This document shows, one piece after another, positions 27,413-35,127 of a stretch of 64,000 nucleotides of DNA (position 1 is its first letter; every line of letters begins with the position of its first letter). The notes under the pieces are model-generated. The model saw only the letters and a program-made list of their open reading frames with translations, was not told where the DNA came from and did no database searches. The stretch covers positions 1,073,413-1,137,412 of the forward strand of contig NZ_AP014510.1 of the NCBI RefSeq assembly GCF_000828675.1, read 5' to 3'. Source of the stretch: Thermotoga profunda AZM34c06 (lineage in GTDB: Bacteria; Thermotogota; Thermotogae; Thermotogales; DSM-5069). A program made the position numbers and the translations under genes.

Positions 27413-27414
27413 TA

Positions 27415-30118
27415 GTTTCCATCTCTTTCAGAGAGAGCCTTCTTTCGGACTTGAATTCGAAATGGGTTCTATAACAATAGAACCCGACATAGTTTCCATC
27501 TCTTTCAGAGAGAACCTTCTTTCGGACTTGAATTCGAAATGGGTTCTATAACAATAGAACCCGACATAGTTTCCATCTCTTTCAGAGAGAACCTTCTTTC
27601 GGACTTGAATTCGAAATGGGTTCTATAACAATAGAACCCGACATAGTTTCCATCTCTTTCAGAGAGAACCTTCTTTCGGACGCACAAATAGCCAAAACAG
27701 AAAAAGGTACATTAATACTCAAGTTTCCATCTCTTTCAGAGAGAGCCTTCTTTCGGACTATATGATCCCGCAAACAACGGGCTGTATAGAAGAGATATTG
27801 TTTCCATCTCTTTCAGAGAGAACCTTCTTTCGGACCAACTGCTGAATTTGATTTTTGTGAAGTAGAGGGGGTGTTTGTTTCCATCTCTTTCAGAGAGAAC
27901 CTTCTTTCGGACCCGCAGCAACGCCAACGCAAAAGCTTCTCTTCCTGGTAAGTTTCCATCTCTTTCAGAGAGAACCTTCTTTCGGACATTACATACACTC
28001 GTTCAATATGGATATTCTAAAGTTAGGTTTCCATCTCTTTCAGAGAGAACCTTCTTTCGGACTTGAATTCGAAATGGGTTCTATAACAATAGAACCCGAC
28101 ATAGTTTCCATCTCTTTCAGAGAGAACCTTCTTTCGGACACAGAGTCGCAGTATACGTGAAAAAAGAGGAGGAAGGATCGTTTCCATCTCTTTCAGAGAG
28201 AACCTTCTTTCGGACTCTTTTCATGGTCACAAACGACATCGAAGCTGTGTCAACGGTTTCCATCTCTTTCAGAGAGAACCTTCTTTCGGACAACTAGATC
28301 AGATCTCCCCCTGCTGGTCGACCAGCAGGGGGTTTCCATCTCTTTCAGAGAGAACCTTCTTTCGGACTGGATTCGTCAGTGCGATCGGACACGCAGATAC
28401 CGCAAATGTTTCCATCTCTTTCAGAGAGAACCTTCTTTCGGACTTGTTGCCGAGTTGGGTCTTGGACGTGTGTCCAAGACCCAGTTTCCATCTCTTTCAG
28501 AGAGAACCTTCTTTCGGACGCAGCAAGAAAAGTCGGTGTCGTCGAATTCTTAATAAAAAGTTTCCATCTCTTTCAGAGAGAACCTTCTTTCGGACCATCC
28601 TTGGCTAAATCAAGTCCGGCGCAAAGACTTTTATGTTTCCATCTCTTTCAGAGAGAACCTTCTTTCGGACAAAATGATACACATAACAAACGCAGTCATA
28701 ATACCAACAGTTTCCATCTCTTTCAGAGAGAACCTTCTTTCGGACAGCACGAGGGACTCCCTCTCGTGCAACATTGTGTGCACGTGGTTTCCATCTCTTT
28801 CAGAGAGAACCTTCTTTCGGACATCCAGCCACAGCAGAAGTCCTTGCAAAAGCGACAGTCGCGTTTCCATCTCTTTCAGAGAGAACCTTCTTTCGGACAT
28901 CCAGCCACAGCAGAAGTCCTTGCAAAAGCGACAGTCGCGTTTCCATCTCTTTCAGAGAGAACCTTCTTTCGGACCCACACCCGATAACGTAGCTATTGCC
29001 GTACTCAGAGAAAAGTTTCCATCTCTTTCAGAGAGAGCCTTCTTTCGGACCCCTGTAACCCGGGTGGGCGCCCACCCGGGTTGCAGATGGTTTCCATCTC
29101 TTTCAGAGAGAGCCTTCTTTCGGACCGGCGTCTATTGAGGCGCTGTAGAACTTCGCTAATATAGGGTTTCCATCTCTTTCAGAGAGAGCCTTCTTTCGGA
29201 CATCCTTAAGGTTTGTGTTCATTTGTTCTAAAGTAGAGATCTGTGTTTCCATCTCTTTCAGAGAGAGCCTTCTTTCGGACAGGTGGCGAAGATAGCAGAT
29301 GTGATTGTGAGTCCGAAAGGGTTTCCATCTCTTTCAGAGAGAGCCTTCTTTCGGACCAGCTCGGAAGTTCCGAGCTCCCCCTGCTGGTCAACCAGCAGGT
29401 TTCCATCTCTTTCAGAGAGAGCCTTCTTTCGGACATGAAAGGTATAGTTCAAATGGCAATTGGTGGTGTAGTTGGTTTCCATCTCTTTCAGAGAGAGCCT
29501 TCTTTCGGACTTTTTGGAAAAAATTTGATTTTTGATGTACTGCCAACAGGTTTCCATCTCTTTCAGAGAGAGCCTTCTTTCGGACTATATTATGATTTTA
29601 CTTTTAAGACTTTGAATTATGAGAAAGGTTTCCATCTCTTTCAGAGAGAGCCTTCTTTCGGACGTGGGATAGGATTTGGTTTGACTATGTTAGCAGTATG
29701 GATGTTTCCATCTCTTTCAGAGAGAGCCTTCTTTCGGACGCTGTCTAAGATGGGAGGTTGAGGCTGATGATTAAAACGGTTTCCATCTCTTTCAGAGAGA
29801 GCCTTCTTTCGGACTGAAGATAGCTATGCAAGATGAAAATTTTGATGGGATAATGTTTCCATCTCTTTCAGAGAGAGCCTTCTTTCGGACTAATCAAAGC
29901 AGATTGTTCTGGATCAATAGTGACGTCAAGTTTCCATCTCTTTCAGAGAGAGCCTTCTTTCGGACACAGACAAGGCTATATAATCGTGTTTCCTTACTAT
30001 GCTAAGTTTCCATCTCTTTCAGAGAGAGCCTTCTTTCGGACGGATCAGAGGACTGAGGAAAAAGAGAGCAAAGAAGACAGCGGTTTCCATCTCTTTCAGA
30101 GAGAGCCTTCTTTCGGAC
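27415..30118 (-). CRISPR. CRISPR array, 36 repeats and 35 spacers, transcribed leftward
   Basis: The 36-nt repeat (plus strand GTTTCCATCT...TTCTTTCGGAC) occurs 36 times, first at 27415 and last at 30083, with spacers of 39-43 nt. Read on the minus strand the repeat starts GTCCGAAAG and ends ATGGAAAC, the usual 5'-handle form of crRNAs, which with the terminator at 27384-27412 fixes the direction. Two repeat alleles exist, differing at one central base: GAGAACC (repeats 2-4, 6-21) and GAGAGCC (repeats 1, 5, 22-36). Spacers 1, 2, 3 and 9 are identical and spacers 19 and 20 are identical, leaving 31 different spacers. Several spacers are strong palindromes. No cas gene lies in the window. Confidence 0.98.
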
Positions 30119-30460
30119 CGTACATTTCTAAGTATATCATAAGTAAAGGACTATTTGTGCTTAAAATTCATAACCTGGTGTTAATAATGTTAGTGCATGT
30201 CTAACATCAACCCTTTTTCATCACTCTTTTTAGCTTCCCATGCGGATTCAGGACCTATTTTCTCAAAGTGGCTTATTTTCGTTAGTCAACTTTTTTAAGG
30301 AGGTTAGGAATTCTTGTTTGGGTTTTTTACAAATTTCTGTTTTTGCGATCTGTACCCCTTTTGCTTTATTTTTTTACTTGTCAATGACCCACTTCTTAAC
30401 CTTTATAGGCTTGAAGACTGTCTTTTATTATATCACAAACAATTAAATATCGTCAAATAG
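30119..30460 (-). promoter_or_regulatory. CRISPR leader region with promoter
   Basis: AT-rich sequence next to the presumed newest repeat. On the minus strand TTGACG (30456-30451), 18-nt spacer and TATAAT (30432-30427) form a near-consensus promoter directed into the array, about 300 nt from repeat 36. No coding frame is convincing here. Confidence 0.6.
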
Positions 30461-30892
30461 AGGAAAGATAGATTTCACTTGGTTGAAAGATCAAGGGTTA
30501 TTATCAATTTGCATGATATGTAAAAGACAACGAAAAGCAAAATGAGTATATAGTTTTACTATTCATGGATTGCATAGAATCAATTAATCAACTATTTGGT
30601 CCCATATAGAGAGTGAACAAATTCATTTGTGATGCATGTTGGTATGTAATTAATATTACATGCGATTGACTACATGCTATCGATAAATCACTGTAGATGA
30701 TTATAACAAAAATTTTTTCAAGTTCACTACTATGGAATGGGCACAAACAAATTTAATTAATATCAATAGATATATATCTGTGTGTTCTTATTCTTCAAAT
30801 CATTTAGCTACAGATATTCTCATAAAAAATCAAGCTTTGATGTTTGTGATAGCTATTGTTTCAGAAGTATAATAATAGGGGAGGTTAGTGAC
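30461..30892. other. gene-free AT-rich interval with two inverted repeats
   Basis: No supported gene. It contains ACAAAT-TC-ATTTGT (30617-30630) and ATGTAAT-TAAT-ATTACAT (30644-30661), possible operators, and a possible promoter TTGTGA/TATAAT (30844-30873, 18-nt spacer) directly before the MaoC-like gene, which would give a very short leader. Confidence 0.5.
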
Positions 30893-31291
30893 ATGAATTT
30901 TCAAGTTGGCCAAACATATAGTGAAAAATTCGTAGTAACTGAGAAAATGGTTAGAGATTTTTCAGAGTTAATCGGTGATAAGAATCCGGTCCATCTTGAT
31001 GAAGAGTATGCAAAATCAACACGCTTTAAGAAAAGAATTTGTCATGGAATGCTTGTGGCGTCATTTATCTCAAAAGTTCTTGGAATGAACTTTCCGGGTC
31101 CTGGAACTATACTTGTGAAACAGCAGCTTAAGTATCGATCACCAGTTTATATAGATGAACAAATAGAAATACAAGTCAAGATAACTCAAATGATACCAGA
31201 TAGACAAAGGCTCGTGCTTGATACGAATGTGATTAAAGAGGATGGAACGATCGCAATAGAAGGAATTTGTGAGGTACTTTTTGAGTCATGA
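30893..31291 (+). CDS. MaoC-like (R)-specific enoyl-CoA hydratase family protein
   Basis: 132-residue single hot-dog domain. The hydratase 2 motif is complete: IGDKNPVHLDEEYA with the catalytic Asp29 and His34, then RICHGMLVAS on the central helix. Family members hydrate (R)-3-hydroxyacyl-CoA precursors or act on related thioesters. The ATG at 30893 follows GGGGAGG; a longer in-frame start at 30782 lacks an RBS. The stop overlaps the ksgA start by 4 nt. The enzyme would fit the acyl-CoA chemistry of the 35128-49862 operon, but it lies outside it. Confidence 0.88.
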   Translation: MNFQVGQTYSEKFVVTEKMVRDFSELIGDKNPVHLDEEYAKSTRFKKRICHGMLVASFISKVLGMNFPGPGTILVKQQLKYRSPVYIDEQIEIQVKITQMIPDRQRLVLDTNVIKEDGTIAIEGICEVLFES

Positions 31292-32010
31292 GACCTTTTG
31301 GTCAACATTTCCTGATTGATGAGCAGGTTGTACACTGTCTGGTAAATCAACTCAGTGATCAGCAAAACAAATTTGTAATCGAAATAGGTGCAGGAAAGGG
31401 TTTTATAACTAAACATCTCATTCAAAATGGATTCAAAGTTCTGGCTTACGAGATAGACGAGAAAGTCGCAAATGAACTTAGAGAGAACATCAAAAGTAAT
31501 AACCTCGAGGTGTGTGTGAGAGATTTTCTCAATGTGAGTTATGAGAAATTACCAACTCTGAATTGTTGTGTTGGTAGTATACCGTATCAAATTTCATCAC
31601 TTTTGATTAGAAAAATAATAAGCCTGTCTTTTCAGAAAGCTGTTTTGATTGTTCAAAAGGAATTTGCAGATAAACTCATTGCCTTGCCTTCTATGAAAAA
31701 ATACACGTTTATATCAGTTTTAGCTCAGAGTTTTTATAACATTAAAAAGGTGTGTAATATATCAAAAAATTCTTTTTCTCCACCACCAAAAGTAGATTCA
31801 GCGATAATAGTTATGAACAGAAAAAAACAGGTACCAGAACTGGACAGGTATACTTTGTTTCTACGCAAACTTTTTACTTCGCCAAATAAAATCGCCAGAA
31901 ATGTGGCGAATTTTCCATTGAATTTTCAATATGAAATCTTAGAAAAACGCGTTAGAGATCTTTCAGTGGATGAAATAATTGAATTTTACAAAAATCTAAG
32001 GAGTGATTAG
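31288..32010 (+). CDS. KsgA/RsmA-type rRNA adenine dimethyltransferase with atypical active-site motif
   Basis: 240 residues. N-terminal GQHFLID, SAM-binding EIGAGKGFITKHL (about 32-44) and acidic YEIDEKV place it in the KsgA/Dim1/Erm family, which dimethylates adenines in the helix 45 loop of 16S rRNA. The catalytic NLPY/NIPY motif reads SIPY (residues 97-100), so the adenine-contacting Asn is Ser. The C-terminal domain is shorter than in typical KsgA (about 265-280 residues overall). NSFSPPPKVDSAIIVM is the usual post-catalytic segment. If no second ksgA exists in the genome this is probably still the functional enzyme. Confidence 0.85.
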   Translation: MRPFGQHFLIDEQVVHCLVNQLSDQQNKFVIEIGAGKGFITKHLIQNGFKVLAYEIDEKVANELRENIKSNNLEVCVRDFLNVSYEKLPTLNCCVGSIPYQISSLLIRKIISLSFQKAVLIVQKEFADKLIALPSMKKYTFISVLAQSFYNIKKVCNISKNSFSPPPKVDSAIIVMNRKKQVPELDRYTLFLRKLFTSPNKIARNVANFPLNFQYEILEKRVRDLSVDEIIEFYKNLRSD

Positions 32011-33720
32011 GTGACAAAGGCAGAACTTTTTGAAACCGTGTTGAATTCGATAATCGAGGGAATAATAATGATAGACAGAGATGCAAAGATAATCTTCATG
32101 AACAAGCAAGCATCACTCATCCTTGGTATACCAATATCACAAGCGATTGGAAAATATGTTGTTGATGCTATTCCAAACACGCGTTTACATATAGTTTTGA
32201 AGACAGGAATACCCGAGCCAGACAAAATTCAGCAGCTTGGCCACACTCAAATAATAACAACTCGAGTACCAATCAGAGACAGCTCTGGACAGATAATAGG
32301 TGCTGTGGCTATTTTTAGAGATATTACAAGTGTCCAAAAAATGGCTGAGGAAGTAACAAATCTAAAACAAGTAGAAGCATTGTTAAAAGCAATTATTGAG
32401 TCAACGAGCGATGCAATATCTGTTGCTGACGAAAATGGAAAAATAGTGATGGTGAACAAGGCTTACACAAAGATTACTGGATATAGTTCTAATGAAGTTG
32501 TGGGTAAATTGGCAACTGTGGATATCGCCCAAGGTGAAAGTATGCATATAAAGGTTGCGAAAACCAAGCAGCCAATTTATGGTGCGAGATTGCTCGTTGG
32601 TCCTGGGAAACGCGATGTTGTAGTTGATGTGACTCCGTTATTTGTGAAGAACGAGTTCAAGGGAAGTGTTGCAGTAATTCATGATGTTACAGAAATCATT
32701 AGATTGAACAAAGAACTTGATGAAGTAAAAAGGTTAATTAGAAGAATGGGCGCAAGGTATACCTTTGAAGATGTGGTTGCCGAGAGTCCAAAAATGAAAA
32801 TTGCTCTTACCCAGGCAATGAAAGTTGCTCCCACACCTGCTACCGTTTTGCTCAGGGGTGAGAGTGGCACAGGAAAAGAACTCTTTGCACACGCCATTCA
32901 CAATGCAAGCGACAGAAGAGAGCGGGCTTTTATAAGTGTTAACTGTGCGGCGATTCCAGAATCAATCTTAGAATCTGAGCTTTTCGGATATGCATCTGGA
33001 GCTTTTACAGGAGCAAGAAGAGAAGGTAAAAAAGGTCTATTAGAAGAAGCTCAACATGGTACAGTTTTCTTTGACGAAATAGGCAAAATGCCTTTAACTG
33101 TTCAATCGAAATTATTGAGGTTTTTGGAGAATAGAGAAATAGTACCTGTTGGAGACACCAAAGCATTGAAGATTGATGCAAGAATAATTGCTGCTACAAA
33201 TATGGATTTAGAAAAAATGGTACAGCAAGGTTCTTTTCTACCAGATCTTTATTTCAGGCTCAATGTTTTTCCTATATTACTTCCGCCACTCAGAGAAAGA
33301 AAAGAAGATATACCAATTCTGGTTCAATACATAATAAGAAAATTGAATCAAGAATATGGAAGAACAGTTGAAGGAATCTCGCCAGATGCCTTGGTGAGGC
33401 TTATCAACTACAACTGGCCTGGAAATGTGAGGGAACTTGAAAATGTCATAGGACGCGCAATGATAAATATGGATAGTGAAGACAAAGTAATAAAATTGCA
33501 CCACTTACCCACACTTAAAACTACTTATCATGCTGTTGACGTACCATCAACTGGTAATCTTAGAGAGATGGTCTTTGAATATGAAAAAGGAATAATACTC
33601 AAAGCACTCGATCAGAATGATTGGAATGTTCAGAAAACCGCAGCATCGCTTGGAATGAGTGTAAGGACTCTTTATTATCGCATGAGAGTGCTGGAGATTA
33701 AAAGAAACAAAGGTATATAA
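32011..33720 (+). CDS. PAS-PAS-AAA+-Fis sigma-54-type enhancer-binding regulator
   Basis: 569 residues: PAS 1 (about 5-115), PAS 2 (about 125-235), AAA+ domain (about 255-490) and a Fis-type helix-turn-helix at the end (VQKTAASLGMSVRTLYYRM). Walker A is GESGTGKE, the sigma-54 contact loop GAFTGA is intact, Walker B is GTVFFDEIGKM and the arginine finger region is YFRLNVFPI. No receiver domain, so sensing is probably by the PAS domains. GTG start at 32011 behind AAGGAG, immediately after the ksgA stop. No clear -24/-12 promoter was found in this window. Target genes may be the downstream accessory operon. Confidence 0.88.
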   Translation: MTKAELFETVLNSIIEGIIMIDRDAKIIFMNKQASLILGIPISQAIGKYVVDAIPNTRLHIVLKTGIPEPDKIQQLGHTQIITTRVPIRDSSGQIIGAVAIFRDITSVQKMAEEVTNLKQVEALLKAIIESTSDAISVADENGKIVMVNKAYTKITGYSSNEVVGKLATVDIAQGESMHIKVAKTKQPIYGARLLVGPGKRDVVVDVTPLFVKNEFKGSVAVIHDVTEIIRLNKELDEVKRLIRRMGARYTFEDVVAESPKMKIALTQAMKVAPTPATVLLRGESGTGKELFAHAIHNASDRRERAFISVNCAAIPESILESELFGYASGAFTGARREGKKGLLEEAQHGTVFFDEIGKMPLTVQSKLLRFLENREIVPVGDTKALKIDARIIAATNMDLEKMVQQGSFLPDLYFRLNVFPILLPPLRERKEDIPILVQYIIRKLNQEYGRTVEGISPDALVRLINYNWPGNVRELENVIGRAMINMDSEDKVIKLHHLPTLKTTYHAVDVPSTGNLREMVFEYEKGIILKALDQNDWNVQKTAASLGMSVRTLYYRMRVLEIKRNKGI

Positions 33721-33757
33721 TCAAATGTGACAGCCGATTCATTTGGAGGAACTAAAA

Positions 33758-34957
33758 ATGAGACGTGATCCTAAAAGATCCGATGGCAAAAAAACACTTA
33801 AAAATTTGATAGGATCAGCCAATGAACTTTTCGCAGCTTATGGTTATTATGGTGTCTCGGTCCCAATGATTGCACGCAAAGCCAGTGTTAAAAATGCCAC
33901 GTTTTACCAATATTTTAATGACAAAGAATCAATATACCAAAAATTGTTGGAGCATTCTTTTGGAAAGTTTCAATCTTATATGCAAAAAGTCAATGGCACT
34001 AAGCTTGATCAAGTGGTTCGATCATTTGTGGAGAGCTATTTTGAGTTTTTCTCGAACAACCAGCACTGTTATAAAATACTGCATGAAGCAGTTTATTTAC
34101 GCAAATTTGTGTTCCGAAAGGTTGAAAAAACTCTAAACAGAATACTTGATAAAATAGCTCCAAAATATGATGAAGAGAAAAAAATGGTTCTTAGATGGTT
34201 TGTAACTGGTCCTGTCCGTTTTATATCTATATATAAATCTCTCCATAATGATTACAGTGTTGATCAAAAAGTAGTAGATGATTTAGTTGAATTTGCAATG
34301 AAAGGTCTTGATCCAAACAATCATGAACTCAGTAAAGATGTTTTTGAAATAGATGTACAACCACTGAAGATTGAAGTAACTTCCACGAGAATGAAACTCC
34401 TGCAAGCAGCCGAAAAACTCTTTGGTACACATGGCTATAGGAATACTATGATAAGCGATATCACACGCATTGCAGGTGTGGCAAGCGGAACATTCTACGT
34501 TCATTTCGATAGTAAAGAGAAGGCATTAGAAGAACTTGTGATGTCAACTAACAAAAATATGAGAATCACTATAGCAACAGCAATAAAGAGATTTTCAGAC
34601 AGAAGAGATGCTGAAATAGCTGGTTTTTTAGCTTTCTTGAAATTTTTCATGCTTCATTCTAATATGTACTTGATTGTTAGACAAGCCGAATTTTTCAACC
34701 CTGATATTTCCAGAATTTATTATGAAAAGATATTTAACAGCTATCTCCCACCATTGAAAAAGGCAATGAAAGATGGGCAATTCAACGCTTTTTCACCTGA
34801 GAACCTTGCCCTTGCCTTAATGGGTATAGGACATTTTATGGGTGAAGATCTTGTTGTACAAAAATATGGAAATATACAAAATGTGAATAATTACTTATCC
34901 CATCTATCTCTCCTCATTTTCAAAGGCATCCCAACTGTGTTAACTGATAGTGATTAA
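33758..34957 (+). CDS. double-TetR regulator (two TetR units in one chain)
   Basis: 399 residues holding two complete TetR-like halves. DNA-binding domain 1 is at about residues 12-62 (LFAAYGYYGVSVPMIARKAS...TFYQYFNDKESIY) with its own ligand/dimer domain to about 200. DNA-binding domain 2 is at about 210-260 (LFGTHGYRNTMISDITRIAG...TFYVHFDSKEKAL), followed by a second helical domain. Normal TetR proteins are about 200 residues and dimerise. The ATG at 33758 follows TTGGAGG at a good distance; an upstream TTG (33743) overlaps that site. It lies directly before the large acyl/Liv operon, which it probably controls. Confidence 0.86.
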   Translation: MRRDPKRSDGKKTLKNLIGSANELFAAYGYYGVSVPMIARKASVKNATFYQYFNDKESIYQKLLEHSFGKFQSYMQKVNGTKLDQVVRSFVESYFEFFSNNQHCYKILHEAVYLRKFVFRKVEKTLNRILDKIAPKYDEEKKMVLRWFVTGPVRFISIYKSLHNDYSVDQKVVDDLVEFAMKGLDPNNHELSKDVFEIDVQPLKIEVTSTRMKLLQAAEKLFGTHGYRNTMISDITRIAGVASGTFYVHFDSKEKALEELVMSTNKNMRITIATAIKRFSDRRDAEIAGFLAFLKFFMLHSNMYLIVRQAEFFNPDISRIYYEKIFNSYLPPLKKAMKDGQFNAFSPENLALALMGIGHFMGEDLVVQKYGNIQNVNNYLSHLSLLIFKGIPTVLTDSD

Positions 34958-35040
34958 ATGAGAAATCCTGAGAAAAAAGAAGCATAGTAGAAAAATATAG
35001 GAATTTCTCGTTGAAAATCTGGACAAAAGAATTATTGACG

Positions 35041-35084
35041 CATTTGTAGAACAAATGACTCAGGTGTTATTATTCATAATGAAT
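35041..35084. promoter_or_regulatory. two palindromes upstream of the accessory operon, candidate operators
   Basis: CATTTGT-AGA-ACAAATG (35041-35057, perfect 7-bp arms) is followed by ATTCAT-A-ATGAAT (35072-35084, perfect 6-bp arms). Both lie within 90 nt of the KAS III-like start, near a weak promoter (TTGTAG 35044-35049, 18-nt spacer, TATTAT 35068-35073). Their size and place suit a TetR-type regulator such as the one encoded at 33758. The rest of the 34958-35127 gap shows nothing else. Confidence 0.5.
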
Positions 35085-35127
35085 CAGTTATCAGGTTATA
35101 AATTTATATCAGCTTGGGGGCGTTATC

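Larger units (their letters stand above)
27044..27414. other. gene-free interval between the minus-strand run and the CRISPR array
   Basis: No coding frame of merit. It holds a promoter for the leftward genes (27069-27098), a degenerate CRISPR repeat (27352-27375) and the array's terminator (27384-27412). The rest is AT-rich with no clear feature. Confidence 0.7.

Noticed and set aside
27100-27414. Left flank as the CRISPR leader
   Set aside because: It contains a degenerate repeat and an intrinsic terminator for minus-strand transcripts, and the repeat handle also points to a leader on the right.
27505-30204. Many overlapping reading frames through the repeat array on both strands (recurring SLSERTFFRT-like or LKEMET-like peptides)
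   Set aside because: They are translations of the 36-nt CRISPR repeat, a multiple of three that stays open by itself; no ribosome-binding sites or homology.
30240-30446. 68-codon hydrophobic frame in the CRISPR leader
   Set aside because: No RBS, composition of AT-rich non-coding DNA, and it overlaps the promoter directed into the array.
35034-35063. TTGACG at 35035 as the -35 of the accessory operon promoter
   Set aside because: The sequence at the 16-18 nt spacing (around 35058) is not a -10 hexamer; only a weaker overlapping pair is possible.
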